Counted from the stretch's first letter, positions 38,598 through 47,011 are shown. The stretch is DNA of 64,000 nt from Alphaproteobacteria bacterium (GCA_018818925.1 JAHJQZ010000015.1:19664-83663), one strand, 5' to 3'. Program-made: numbers and translations. The notes: generated from the sequence alone by a model not told the origin.

Positions 38598-40925
38598 ATG
38601 GCTCCGGAGAATCGGGCCTATTCGAAGCGATACGACCGCAGGATCGGACGCGCAAGCGGGAGAAGTCTATTGTCGATTGGGTTTGGGATCGAACGGCTCG
38701 GCCACCTCACCATGCGGTTCCCGAGACTGGTGGCGGTCGCGGTCGTGCTGATCACGGCGTTCTGCCTGGTTCAGTTTCAGAACGTCTCGGTCGATGGCGA
38801 TATCTTGAGGGTCTATCGCAATTCCGGCGAGATGTACGATCGCTACCAGGCGCTGCGCGAAACGTTCGGCACCTTCGAAAGCGACGCCTATATCCTGGCC
38901 AAATCCGACGACTTGACCAATCCGGCGGTCCTTGAGCGCTTGCGCGAGCTGTCCTTCGATATCGAGCTGACCTCCTACGCCGCCGGCACCCTGTCGCCCT
39001 TCTCGCTCAGAAGCCCGACCGAGGACGGCGGCACCACGCCCGCCGTGCCGGAGAACATGCAGTCCCGCGAGGAAGTTGCGGCGGCCCTTGCCAACCTGCG
39101 TGACACCGATCCGATGATGGGCAACCTGATCAATGGCGACCTGTCGGGCTTGGTCATGATCATCTTCATCGATCCCGAACTGACCAGGGGCGACGGCGAA
39201 GACAAAATGCTCGCCGAACTCATGGACCTGATCGCCAGCTATCAGTCCGACAACATCACCGTCGAGCTGACCGGACCGCCGGTCTGGAAGACCGAAATGC
39301 TCGACGCCACCATCGCGGACCAGTTCAAGTTTTCGGTGATCGGCTTCCTGATCGGCGCCGTCGTCTCCTTCATCTGCCTGAGGAGCTTTGTCGGCGCCCT
39401 TTTAGCGACGTTGACGCCGTTCATCTCGATCATCTGGCTGATCGGCGGCATCACGGCGCTGTTCGGCCAGTTCACATTCCTCACCAATATCGTCACGACG
39501 CTGGTTCTGGTCATCGCCTTCGCCGAGAGCATGTATTTCTGTTTCACCTGGCTCAGGCTCTGGCGCGACGGCATGGAATCGAACGAGGCGATCAGGGAGA
39601 CGGTCAACCGCGTGACGCCGGCGGCGGCGCTGACCTCGATCACCACCGCCGTGTCCTTCGCCACGCTGCTGGTCACCCAGGGCCAGGGCATCGCCGAATT
39701 CGGCGTCTCCGGCGTCATCGGCGTTGCCATCGCCTATGTCGCCCTCGTCACCTTCCTGCCGCTCGCCATCAAGTTCGCCGTCCGTTTCGGCTTCAAGCCG
39801 CCCGATCGCATGTCGATCGCGGTATCGGCGCCCATCCCGGTGGCGCGGTTTCTGGTCAATCGCTTCGCCCGGCCACTGACCATCGCCGGCATCGTCCTGG
39901 TGGTCTTCATGCTCGTGCCGCACTTCCTGCTGCAGCCCCGCTTCGACTTCCAGGACTTTCTGCCGTCCAATTCCGAGGCCTTGCAGACGGCCGAAGGCAT
40001 CGATTCCGGCGTTGGCGGCGTCGCGCCGCTTTATATACGCGTCCCGCTCAAACAGGGCGTCGAAAATGTCGGCGACGAGGATTTCGAGCGCATCAAGAAG
40101 GTGCACGAGATCGTCGAGAGCCATGTCGGCAAGGGCAAGGTGATCTCGGCAGCGAGCTTCACCCATTACGCCGACAGCGGCTTCACCCGCGAGCAGATCT
40201 TTTCGGCCGTCGGCCCCTTCTTGAAGCGGCGCTTCGTCACCGACGACAACAAGCAGGCCATGGTCACCGCCTTCATCCCAACCATGATGCGCTCGGCCGA
40301 TCTCAGGGCGATGGTCGACGCGACCGACGCCGAGTTGCGCGCCGCCGGCATCGGCGATGCCCAGGTGTCCGGCCTCAACGTCCTGACCTCCTATGCCAGC
40401 ACCGACATCATCGGCAATCTGCGAAACGGACTCATGATCGCCATCGTCGTCAACCTGTTCGTCATCGGTTTCGCCTTCCGTTCGGTCCGCATCGGCCTTG
40501 TCGCCTTCATTCCCAACGTGCTGCCGATCCTCGGGACCGAGGTTTACCTCTATTTTTCCGGCGCCGGGCTGCAGATGACCACGGTCTTCGCCTTGACCAT
40601 CGCCTTCGGCATCGCCGTCGACGACACCATCCATTTCCTCGCCAATTACGTGCGACAACGAAAAGCCGGCCTTGGCCACGATGCCGCCATAGACAGGGTG
40701 CTCGAACGGGTCGGCCCGGCGCTGGTCGCCACGACGCTGATCCTGTGCGGCGGCACCTTCGTCGTGGCGTTTTCGGCCCTGCCGCAGGTAGCGCTATTCG
40801 GCACGCTGACCGTGCTGACCCTGGTGCTCGCCCTGGCTGGGGACCTCGTTTTCCTGCCCGCCATGCTCAAGGCCGGCGGGCGCTTTTTCCAGAACTTCGG
40901 AGCTAAACAGGAACCACGCCCATGA
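38598..40925 (+). CDS. MMPL/RND-superfamily exporter
   Basis: A roughly 775-residue integral membrane protein with two repeats of an N-terminal helix, a periplasmic domain and a bundle of five to six helices (SSD/MMPL type). The charged transmembrane motifs TLVLVIAFAESMYF (near residue 305) and LTIAFGIAVDDTIHFLANYVR (near 675) match the proton-relay region of the hopanoid/lipid-type RND exporters. It may move lipids or hydrophobic compounds to the outer membrane. A TTG at 38670 with GGGAG upstream is an alternative start. The stop overlaps the next gene by 4 bp. Confidence 0.88.
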   Translation: MAPENRAYSKRYDRRIGRASGRSLLSIGFGIERLGHLTMRFPRLVAVAVVLITAFCLVQFQNVSVDGDILRVYRNSGEMYDRYQALRETFGTFESDAYILAKSDDLTNPAVLERLRELSFDIELTSYAAGTLSPFSLRSPTEDGGTTPAVPENMQSREEVAAALANLRDTDPMMGNLINGDLSGLVMIIFIDPELTRGDGEDKMLAELMDLIASYQSDNITVELTGPPVWKTEMLDATIADQFKFSVIGFLIGAVVSFICLRSFVGALLATLTPFISIIWLIGGITALFGQFTFLTNIVTTLVLVIAFAESMYFCFTWLRLWRDGMESNEAIRETVNRVTPAAALTSITTAVSFATLLVTQGQGIAEFGVSGVIGVAIAYVALVTFLPLAIKFAVRFGFKPPDRMSIAVSAPIPVARFLVNRFARPLTIAGIVLVVFMLVPHFLLQPRFDFQDFLPSNSEALQTAEGIDSGVGGVAPLYIRVPLKQGVENVGDEDFERIKKVHEIVESHVGKGKVISAASFTHYADSGFTREQIFSAVGPFLKRRFVTDDNKQAMVTAFIPTMMRSADLRAMVDATDAELRAAGIGDAQVSGLNVLTSYASTDIIGNLRNGLMIAIVVNLFVIGFAFRSVRIGLVAFIPNVLPILGTEVYLYFSGAGLQMTTVFALTIAFGIAVDDTIHFLANYVRQRKAGLGHDAAIDRVLERVGPALVATTLILCGGTFVVAFSALPQVALFGTLTVLTLVLALAGDLVFLPAMLKAGGRFFQNFGAKQEPRP

Positions 40926-41443
40926 ATTTTCTCAGACCCGTTCTGTCCGCCTTGCTCGTTGCCCTCGCCCTTATCGCGCCCGAGGCCGCAACGGCCGGAC
41001 AAAAGGACATCCAGGTGCTTCAGTCCTATGTCGGGAGCTGGGAAGGTCGCGGCACCTTCGGCACCGACGCCGAAGCGGAATCGATCAAATGCCGGCTGAC
41101 CGTAACAAGCGCCGAGTCGGCAACCGTGCAATTCAACGGCATCTGCGCCCTGGCCGGCGGCAGCGTCAACATCAGGGGCTCGCTCGGCTATTTCGAGACC
41201 AAGAACCGCTACGAAGCGACGATGACGTCGAACGCCGCCTTCGGCGGCACCGCCATCGGCCGCCGCAGCGGTTCGGGCATCGATTTCACCATGCAGCCGA
41301 CCGACCCGGACAGCGGCGCGAACTACAGCGTCAAGGCCGGCCTGTCGCTGCGCGACGACGCCATCGTGGTCAAGGCCAGCATCACCGACAGCAAATCCGG
41401 CTACACCAGCCAGGCCGACGTGCCGATGAAGAAGAAGTCGTAG
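40922..41443 (+). CDS. Secreted beta-rich protein coupled to the MMPL exporter
   Basis: A 173-residue protein with a Sec signal peptide (hydrophobic residues 6-20, cleavage near ATA-G 26). The mature part alternates hydrophobic and polar residues, with two cysteines (KCRLTV and GICALAG), and looks like a lipocalin-type or other beta-barrel fold (VGSWEGRGTFG near residue 37). The start lies in ATGA, overlapping the exporter stop, so it is translationally coupled and probably works with the exporter as a periplasmic carrier. That role is inferred; the family is not recognised. Confidence 0.8.
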   Translation: MNFLRPVLSALLVALALIAPEAATAGQKDIQVLQSYVGSWEGRGTFGTDAEAESIKCRLTVTSAESATVQFNGICALAGGSVNIRGSLGYFETKNRYEATMTSNAAFGGTAIGRRSGSGIDFTMQPTDPDSGANYSVKAGLSLRDDAIVVKASITDSKSGYTSQADVPMKKKS

Positions 41444-41468
41444 TCGCGCCCGTCGCCACATGGATATC

Positions 41469-41498
41469 GGGCCGGCCGCCGAGGCGGCCGGCCCTTTT
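41469..41498 (+). terminator. Rho-independent terminator
   Basis: Twelve-base arms GGGCCGGCCGCC (41469-41480) and GGCGGCCGGCCC (41483-41494) with a very small loop, followed by TTTT. It lies 26 bp after the secreted-protein stop and ends the exporter operon. Confidence 0.9.
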
Positions 41499-41509
41499 GC
41501 GCCCGTCGC

Positions 41510-42019
41510 TCAAGCCCCGGAAAAGACCGGATGGAAACCCACCTCGCCCGCTGGCTCGGAGCCGCCGAAGCTTAGCGCCATGACGTGCTCACCCGCCTCG
41601 CCGAGAAAGGTCAGGCGCGGATTGGCGGCAAAGCCGAAGCGCGGGTAATAGGCCGGATGGCCGATAACCACGCAGCCGGAGGCGCCGAGGACACGCAGCC
41701 GGTCGAGTCCGGCTTTGATCAGCGCCGAGCCGATACCCTGCTTGTGCAGATCGGGCCGAACCGAAACCGGTCCGAGCCCGTACCAGCCTTCGATCTTGCC
41801 GAGCACTGCCGGCGAAAAGGCGACGTGCCCTACGATCTCCCCGTCCTGTTCGGCCAAAAGCGACAGTGTCAGGGCGCCGGCTTGCCGCAAGGCGTCGACG
41901 ATGGCCGCTTCGGTGCCGCTGGCCATGGCAAGGGTGGTGAAGGCCAGGGTCGTCAATTCGGCAATGGCTTTTTCCTCGCCGTGCCGTTCGTCGCGAATGA
42001 TAATGCTCATTTCTGTCAT
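41510..42019 (-). CDS. GNAT family N-acetyltransferase (YhbS-like)
   Basis: A 169-residue acetyltransferase. The acetyl-CoA binding segment VRPDLHKQGIGSALIKAGL (near residue 85) and VIGHPAYYPRFGF (near 120) are characteristic of the YhbS group. The substrate is unknown. ATG 42019 is used; a second ATG lies nine bases later and neither has a strong ribosome site. It is convergent with the exporter operon across the terminator at 41469. Confidence 0.88.
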   Translation of the reverse strand: MTEMSIIIRDERHGEEKAIAELTTLAFTTLAMASGTEAAIVDALRQAGALTLSLLAEQDGEIVGHVAFSPAVLGKIEGWYGLGPVSVRPDLHKQGIGSALIKAGLDRLRVLGASGCVVIGHPAYYPRFGFAANPRLTFLGEAGEHVMALSFGGSEPAGEVGFHPVFSGA

Positions 42020-42257
42020 TGTGCGGCGCGCCCGTCGACGGGTCGCTCGCCGCTTCTCCATTTCCAGCCGTCCCGCGCCGTTCGATCCGGCGGCAGAACG
42101 CGCTGCGCAATCGCTTGGGCACGGAGGCATTGCTGCCGCCGCGCCGGTGACGTGATTTATCGAGCCGTCGCCTCACCGAAAACGGTCAGGCACGGCTCCT
42201 CACGCAAGGACCATCGGAGAAGGAGTGATGTGTGTCATGCGCGCCAAATACCAGATC

Positions 42258-42280
42258 GGGATGTCGTCGTCCATGCCGCC
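42258..42280. repeat. 23-bp direct repeat of the ssb 3' end (outlying copy)
   Basis: The 23 bases match exactly 42759-42781, which encode the last residues of SSB (MDDDIP tip) on the minus strand. A shorter 15-base piece lies at 42730-42744. On the minus strand this copy reads [10 protein letters not shown] in the same sense, but no SSB-like sequence precedes it. The two long copies bracket the membrane-protein gene at 42380. The region 42020-42379 otherwise holds only its promoter area. Confidence 0.85.
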
Positions 42281-42379
42281 GCCGCCCGGTGCCGGTGCGA
42301 CAAAGAGCGTGCCCGGCGGGGATGGACAAGGCCCGCGCCCGATATCACCTACCGTCTCATCAATCGGGAGGCTGCGGCA

Positions 42380-42727
42380 ATGAATACCTTTGTGCTTTAT
42401 CTCAACCTGATCATCGCCCTGGGATCGTCTGCGTTCGGGATGATCGCGCTCTACCGGCCCAAAATGCTGGTTGCCGGCGCCGATGGTGGCGCGGGCGAGC
42501 GATTTTTTGTCCTGATGTATGCCGCTCGCACCGTTCCGTTCGGATGCCTGGCGGGATTCTTGCCGCTGTTCGCCAGCGGCTGGACAATTGCCGTTCTGCT
42601 CGGCGCGGCTGCCCTGATCCAGGTGGCCGACATCGTTATCGCGCTCCGCCGGCGCACGGTCGGCATGGCAATTGGCGCGACAATCGCGGCGAGTGTTCAT
42701 GTCGCCGCGATCTTTTTGGTGCTGTAG
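42380..42727 (+). CDS. Small four-helix membrane protein, DUF4267/DUF4345-like
   Basis: A 115-residue protein with four predicted transmembrane helices (about residues 4-24, 45-66, 70-88 and 94-114) and the loop RTVPFGCLAGFLPL. ATG 42380 follows GGGAGG at a good distance. The topology resembles small DUF4267/DUF4345 membrane proteins, but the assignment is tentative. It lies between two copies of an ssb-tip repeat, convergent with ssb, suggesting that it was placed here by a duplication or insertion event. Confidence 0.75.
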   Translation: MNTFVLYLNLIIALGSSAFGMIALYRPKMLVAGADGGAGERFFVLMYAARTVPFGCLAGFLPLFASGWTIAVLLGAAALIQVADIVIALRRRTVGMAIGATIAASVHVAAIFLVL

Positions 42728-42751
42728 CCGGGATGTCGTCGTCCCAACGGT

Positions 42752-43219
42752 CTAGAACGGGATGTCGTCGTCCATGCCGCCACTTTCGAACGCGGGGGCG
42801 CTCGATGACGCCGGCCGTCCCTGATCGGCGCGCGGACCGGAAAAGCCGCCCTCGCCGCCGCCTTCTCCGCGCCCGTCGAGCATGGTCAAGGCACCGTTGA
42901 AACCCTGCAGCACGATTTCGGTCGTGTAGCGATCCTGGCCGGACTGGTCCTGCCATTTGCGCGTTTGCAGCTGGCCCTCGACATAGACCTTGGAGCCTTT
43001 GCGCAGATACTGCTCGGCAATGCGCGTCAGGCCTTCATTCCAGATGACGACCGTGTGCCACTCGGTCCGCTCGCGGCGCTCGCCGGTGGTCTTGTCGCGC
43101 CAGTTTTCCGAGGTGGCGATGCGCATGTTGACAACCTTGGCCCCGGACTGGGTGGTGCGCACTTCCGGGTCCGCACCGAGATTTCCGATGAGAATAACCT
43201 TGTTGACGCTCCCCGCCAT
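42752..43219 (-). CDS. ssb: Single-stranded DNA-binding protein
   Basis: A 155-residue SSB. The OB-fold covers residues 1-112 ([47 protein letters not shown]). A Gly-rich linker follows, and the acidic tip MDDDIPF recruits RecG, RecO, the polymerase chi subunit and other partners. GGAAGGAAC is the ribosome site on the minus strand. A GTTC-N7-GTTC LexA box lies 132 bp upstream (43351-43365), so SOS control is likely. In related genomes ssb is divergent to uvrA; here 4.7 kb of extra DNA separates them. Confidence 0.97.
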   Translation of the reverse strand: MAGSVNKVILIGNLGADPEVRTTQSGAKVVNMRIATSENWRDKTTGERRERTEWHTVVIWNEGLTRIAEQYLRKGSKVYVEGQLQTRKWQDQSGQDRYTTEIVLQGFNGALTMLDGRGEGGGEGGFSGPRADQGRPASSSAPAFESGGMDDDIPF

Positions 43220-43350
43220 GCCCTGTTCCTTCCGAATTTACGCTCTGGCCTGACGCTATACCGCGCCGCTTGCCCTCACTCCAGAGCCAAAGCCGGCGTA
43301 ACCCCGGCCTTGGCGCCTGCGTCCACAGATTGCCGGCCCGTCGCCTATTT

Positions 43351-43365
43351 GTTCCCTTTATGTTC
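43351..43365. promoter_or_regulatory. LexA (SOS) box near ssb
   Basis: GTTC at 43351-43354 and 43362-43365 with exactly seven bases between fits the alphaproteobacterial LexA site GTTC-N7-GTTC. It lies upstream of ssb. A second box of the same form lies 4.5 kb away, upstream of uvrA (47855-47869). The rest of 43220-43604 shows no gene. Confidence 0.75.
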
Positions 43366-43604
43366 ATCGCCCGGTTGCCCTGTCAAGTTTGTTGCCGCGG
43401 CGGAAAACCGGGCGAGACTAAACGGACTGTCCGACCAACTGCGCCCGAATGCGGGTTCTCCGCCGTCTTCCGCACGCCGTCTCGTGTCCTGGGTGATACG
43501 ATTTGTCATGCCCGCCTGCGGCCTGCGGCAATTTCGACTTCTGGAAGTGCGCATGAAGGACGCCTAGATTGAGACAACTAGGCAAAACAGTCAGGGCCCA
43601 TGCC

Positions 43605-43793
43605 ATGAGCGAACAAGGTTGCAGCAGTTGCCCCATGCGGGCAAAATACGACACGGCGCCCAAGTCCCTTGCCGGGCGGTTCTGGCGCTTTCACATCAAT
43701 TTCTGCCCGGGGTGGAAAAAGTACTTCACCGCCCTGCCGATGGCGGAGCAGCAGGACCTCGCCCGTCGCTACAACATTCGCGCTGCCAGATAG
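43605..43793 (+). CDS. Small CxxC protein, function unknown
   Basis: A 62-residue protein with an N-terminal GCSSCPMRAKY motif (two cysteines, residues 5 and 8) and a central aromatic stretch (FWRFHINFCPGWKKYF). It could bind a metal or sit on a membrane surface. The ATG is preceded by GGGCCC but no clear Shine-Dalgarno sequence. It lies between ssb and the GIY-YIG gene. GC and codon use match the chromosome, so it may be a native neighbour of ssb rather than part of the transposon. Confidence 0.65.
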   Translation: MSEQGCSSCPMRAKYDTAPKSLAGRFWRFHINFCPGWKKYFTALPMAEQQDLARRYNIRAAR

Positions 43794-43955
43794 GCTCTAG
43801 CGAAGATGCCAATCGGCATCGCCGGCGGCAGATCGACTGGCCTTTGTCCCGGATCATCCGCATATAGGATTTGCGTGACCTAAGCTCGTGGGCAGGGCCG
43901 GAGATGGTCGCGCACGGCCCCGGTTCACCGGTCTATGCAGAAATCGCGGCGCTGA

Positions 43956-44249
<294 letters not shown>

Positions 44250-44265
44250 CCTCCTGACAGCATTT

Positions 44266-44287
44266 GGCAGTGTCTCAGTTTGAAATC
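44266..44287 (+). repeat. Left terminal inverted repeat of the transposon
   Basis: 22 bp beginning GGCAGTGTCTCAG, matching the complement of 47731-47752 at 21 positions. A CTCAG/CTGAG inverted pair (44274-44278 and 44287-44291) starts in it. The outer neighbour is the target copy CAGCATTT at 44258-44265. Confidence 0.9.
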
Positions 44288-44331
44288 TGAGAAATCTTGA
44301 CGTGGCCTCGAAACCGCCATCGCCTTCCTAT

Positions 44332-44349
44332 ATGCTTAGCGTGAAGCAT
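44332..44349. promoter_or_regulatory. Palindromic operator candidate, copy 1
   Basis: ATGCTT and AAGCAT with six bases between. Read on the other strand it matches the palindrome at 46088-46105 in 16 of 18 positions. It lies 11 bp before the GTG start of the first passenger gene and may be the site of a shared regulator, perhaps the HTH-P63C protein or the transposase. Confidence 0.6.
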
Positions 44350-44359
44350 GGAGGTGACT

Positions 44360-44626
44360 GTGGCAAACGAGCCAAGATGGTACACGCTGCCCGGCTTTCG
44401 CATCATGGGGCTTTCTGCTCTTGTAATCGGCGGTTGTTTCTGGCTGGCGCTCCACGGCTATCAGGACGCCATGTTTGTCGTTGTCCCGTTCAGCACGATA
44501 ATAGGTGCAGTGGTCATTGGCCTCTATGCGAATTCGTTTCTGGAGGCAGAGCGCACCAGAGCCAACGAACTCCAACTCAGGCTAATGATGTGCGAGAATA
44601 GCCGAAAGCTCAAAGAGGATCGATAG
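44360..44626 (+). CDS. Transposon passenger 1: small two-helix membrane protein
   Basis: An 88-residue protein with two hydrophobic helices (about residues 16-35 and 41-60) and a charged C-terminal tail (FLEAERTRANELQLRLMM) that could form a helix in the cytoplasm. GTG 44360 is preferred because GGAGG lies 5 bp before it; ATG 44348 is possible. The stop overlaps the start of the next gene by one base (TAGTG). I do not recognise the family. Small two-helix membrane proteins in defence modules sometimes act as effectors, but nothing here proves that. Confidence 0.7.
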   Translation: MANEPRWYTLPGFRIMGLSALVIGGCFWLALHGYQDAMFVVVPFSTIIGAVVIGLYANSFLEAERTRANELQLRLMMCENSRKLKEDR

Positions 44627-44856
44627 TGCCCACAGGACCTAAAGGCCAGAAGCGCCCCGCCGACGTGATCGGCAATGCCGTTCGCGTGATGAAGATCGCC
44701 ACCGGCGAGGCTGACGATGAAGCCGCAAACGACGGCAAGGACCCGAACGCCAAGGCGCTCGGCGCGAAGGGTGGCAAAGCCCGCGCCGAGAACATGACGC
44801 CTGAGCGACGGGCGGAGATTGCTCGGAAGGCCGCTCAAAAGCGGTGGGAGAAATAA
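44626..44856 (+). CDS. Transposon passenger 2: basic KGG-motif protein
   Basis: A 76-residue, Lys/Arg/Ala-rich protein. The C-terminal half contains ALGAKGGKARAENMTPERRAEIARKAAQ, a histone-H1-like or KGG-motif segment common in alphaproteobacterial small proteins and likely to bind nucleic acid. It starts at GTG 44626, overlapping the previous stop by one base, so both proteins are made together. Its role may be DNA compaction or assistance to transposition; neither is shown. Confidence 0.72.
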   Translation: MPTGPKGQKRPADVIGNAVRVMKIATGEADDEAANDGKDPNAKALGAKGGKARAENMTPERRAEIARKAAQKRWEK

Positions 44857-44896
44857 CGAATAATTCGGTTGCGATGTTTTCGTTTTTCGTTATCCT
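44853..44896 (+). promoter_or_regulatory. Promoter with inverted operator half-sites before the HTH-P63C gene
   Basis: TTGCGA (44869-44874), 16-bp spacer, TATCCT (44891-44896). An inverted pair ATAACGAA (44853-44860) and TTCGTTAT (44886-44893) brackets the -35 element and overlaps the -10. This layout suggests repression, possibly autoregulation by the HTH protein encoded just downstream. Confidence 0.5.
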
Positions 44897-44925
44897 GTGT
44901 TGCCGGATAGCGAAAGGACGATTCG

Positions 44926-46011
44926 ATGAACGCAGCCCAAAAGATTGTTTCACGCTTCGGAGGCCAGACTGCGCTGGCCGAGGCACTTCACACTAAACAG
45001 AGTACGGTACAATACTGGGCCAAGCATGGCGCGATTCCGGCTAAATGGCATAAGCAAATCGTTGAAGCTGCCGTCCGAAGGGGAATCCAAGTAGCTCCGG
45101 CGGATTTTTCTCCGGCGGCAGAACGCAGTTCTTCAGAAATATTGAAGCCTCCTGAGGCTAAATGGCCGGGACTTTTGCCTGTCGCTGACGACGAATTACC
45201 CTGCTATGTCCTTGATGATTCCAGGCGGGTTATCACTCGCACCGGCGCATTGAACTTTCTTACCGGCGGTAAGGGTGGTGGTAATCTTGAAAGCTACCTC
45301 CGTGTTCGCGCCTTGGAGCCATTCCTTCCAACTGATCTGGAAGATCAGTTCATCGATATCACCATCCCGCAGGTTGTTAATAAAAACGTGCAGGCTATGA
45401 CAGCGTCTGCGTTCATCGATATTTGCAGAGCTTATTCTAGGGCAAGAGACACAGGAGCGCTTACCTCGGAGTCGCAAGTAGCCATTGCAGTTCGGGCTTC
45501 CGTTTTGCTGGCTGCATTCGCGAAGACTGGCATCGAATCTGCAATAGATGAGGCCACCGGCTATCAATATGAGCGTGCATCTGATGCCCTCCAAACCAAG
45601 CTCAAGCTTTTCCTTGAAGAAGAAATGCGGCCTTGGGAGAAGACATTCCCGGATGAGCTTTGGATACAGTTTGGGCGGCTAACTAGGTGGAAGGGGCCAA
45701 TCCACGAGCGCCCGAAATACTGGGGAAAGCTCGTTATGGAGTTAGTATACGGATATTTGGATACTGACGTTGCAGACTGGCTGAAAGGCCACGCCCCGGA
45801 GCCGAAACACGGCAGAAACTATCACCAATGGCTTTCCGGACAGTATGGACTTCGAAAGCTTACAGAACATATTTGGATGCTCATTGGCCTCGCTTCAGCC
45901 TGTCAGGACATGCCTGAGCTTCGCCGGCGGATGGCTGAAAAGTTTGGGCGCGAGGGTGTTCAACTAACCCTATATCTTCCAATGCCAAGGGGAGGACGCC
46001 CGGGGAAATAA
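44926..46011 (+). CDS. Transposon passenger 3: HTH-P63C domain protein
   Basis: A 361-residue protein. Residues about 1-55 form a Cro/YdaS-like helix-turn-helix (KIVSRFGGQTALAEAL..STVQYWAKHG). Residues about 213-305 carry the P63C domain pattern (YQYERASDALQTKL, FPDELWIQFGRL, RPKYWGKLVMELVYG, WLKGHAPEP, QWLSGQYGLRKLTEHIWM), a family usually found near phage or mobile-element genes. AGGA lies 8 bp before ATG 44926. Palindromic half-sites surround its promoter, so it may repress itself. Base composition is well below the chromosomal GC. The molecular function of P63C is not established. Confidence 0.85.
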   Translation: MNAAQKIVSRFGGQTALAEALHTKQSTVQYWAKHGAIPAKWHKQIVEAAVRRGIQVAPADFSPAAERSSSEILKPPEAKWPGLLPVADDELPCYVLDDSRRVITRTGALNFLTGGKGGGNLESYLRVRALEPFLPTDLEDQFIDITIPQVVNKNVQAMTASAFIDICRAYSRARDTGALTSESQVAIAVRASVLLAAFAKTGIESAIDEATGYQYERASDALQTKLKLFLEEEMRPWEKTFPDELWIQFGRLTRWKGPIHERPKYWGKLVMELVYGYLDTDVADWLKGHAPEPKHGRNYHQWLSGQYGLRKLTEHIWMLIGLASACQDMPELRRRMAEKFGREGVQLTLYLPMPRGGRPGK

Positions 46012-46062
46012 CTGTCTTTGTGGAGTGATGGCAGGCTTAACACATTGATAACTAGAACCATT

Positions 46063-46074
46063 TGCTCCCGGGGT
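46063..46074 (+). repeat. Left member of a 12-bp inverted pair around the transposase gene
   Basis: TGCTCCCGGGGT, complement of 47012-47023. The core CCCGGGGT also occurs at 47044-47051. No target duplication flanks the pair, so a nested independent IS is not supported; it may be a sub-terminal or regulatory site. Confidence 0.6.
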
Positions 46075-46087
46075 AATTCAATCCTTC

Positions 46088-46120
46088 ATGCTTGACACTA
46101 AGCATAAAAGTTCATATATT
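46088..46120 (+). promoter_or_regulatory. Strong sigma70-type promoter with palindrome before the transposase gene
   Basis: TTGACA (46092-46097), exactly 17 bp, TATATT (46115-46120). The -35 lies inside the palindrome ATGCTT-N6-AAGCAT (46088-46105), which matches copy 1 at 44332-44349. A start of transcription about 7 bases after the -10 would fall at the ATG 46127, so the mRNA may be leaderless. Confidence 0.72.
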
Positions 46121-46126
46121 AGGGGC

Positions 46127-47002
46127 ATGAACAAGCTGCCCCTGAAAACCCGCGTTCAAATCCTTTCGATGCTCTGCGAAGGCGTGTCGATGCGTGCGAT
46201 CTCTCGCATGACGGACGTGAGCATCAATACGGTTTCCAAGCTTTTGGTGGACGCGGGCGAGGCTTGCGCGGCCTTCCATGACGAGACGGTGCGCGGCGTG
46301 AAGGCCAAGCGCGTCCAGTGCGACGAAATTTGGTCGTTCACATACGCGAAGCAAAAGAACGTCAAGACGGCTGTAGCCGCCCCGGAAGGCGCTGGCGATA
46401 CATGGACCTGGACGGCCATTGATGCCGACAGCAAGCTGATCGTGGCTTATCTGGTCGGCGCCCGCGATGCCGACTATGCGAACGCCTTCATGCAGGACGT
46501 AGCCGATAGGTTGGAAACCCGCGTGCAACTCACAACGGATGGTCACAAGCCCTATCTTGCAGCGGTTGAAGGCGCGTTCGGCGCCGATGTTGACTATGCT
46601 CAGCTCGTGAAGCTGTACGGTTCATCGCCGGAAGCTGCGAAGGGTCGCTATTCGCCGGCTGAATGCATCGGCGCTCGCAAGACCCCAGTGGAAGGCAATC
46701 CCGATTTGGACCATGTGTCCACGTCCTATGTCGAGCGCCAGAACCTCACGATGCGCATGCACATGCGCCGGTTCACCCGGTTGACCAATGCCTTTTCAAA
46801 GAAGTTCGAAAACCATGCGCACATGGTCGCGCTCTACACTGTGTTCTACAACTTCCTGAAAATCCACAAGACGCTTCGCGTCACCCCGGCAATGGAAGCA
46901 GGTTTGTCGGATACCGTTCGCGACTTCGATTGGATTTGCGACCTGATCGACGCTCGCGCAACTAAGCCGGGTCCGCGTGGGCCATACAAGAAGCGGGCCT
47001 AG
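46127..47002 (+). CDS. IS1-like DDE transposase
   Basis: A 291-residue transposase. The N-terminus has a helix-turn-helix (KTRVQILSMLCEGVSMRAIS, about residues 7-45). The DDE catalytic residues appear at VQCDEIWSF (Asp66), LTTDGHKPY (Asp138) and STSYVERQN (Glu203), followed by the basic helix RMHMRRFTRLTNAFSKKF. This spacing fits the IS1-type catalytic domain. ATG 46127 is chosen since the promoter lies directly upstream; a start at 46088 would lie inside the promoter. It is the only transposase within the 22-bp terminal repeats, so it probably mobilises the entire 3.49-kb element. A 12-bp inverted pair (46063-46074 and 47012-47023) closely brackets the gene. Confidence 0.9.
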   Translation: MNKLPLKTRVQILSMLCEGVSMRAISRMTDVSINTVSKLLVDAGEACAAFHDETVRGVKAKRVQCDEIWSFTYAKQKNVKTAVAAPEGAGDTWTWTAIDADSKLIVAYLVGARDADYANAFMQDVADRLETRVQLTTDGHKPYLAAVEGAFGADVDYAQLVKLYGSSPEAAKGRYSPAECIGARKTPVEGNPDLDHVSTSYVERQNLTMRMHMRRFTRLTNAFSKKFENHAHMVALYTVFYNFLKIHKTLRVTPAMEAGLSDTVRDFDWICDLIDARATKPGPRGPYKKRA

Positions 47003-47011
47003 AAAAGACTG

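Noticed and set aside
42200..42700. A minus-strand frame containing [10 protein letters not shown], a possible second SSB-like protein
   Set aside because: Only the 23-bp tip matches; no OB fold precedes it and the upstream sequence is a shadow of the membrane-protein gene.
44288..44331. A promoter TTGACG with TATATG for the first passenger gene
   Set aside because: The spacing between the two boxes is about 26 bp, too long for sigma70.
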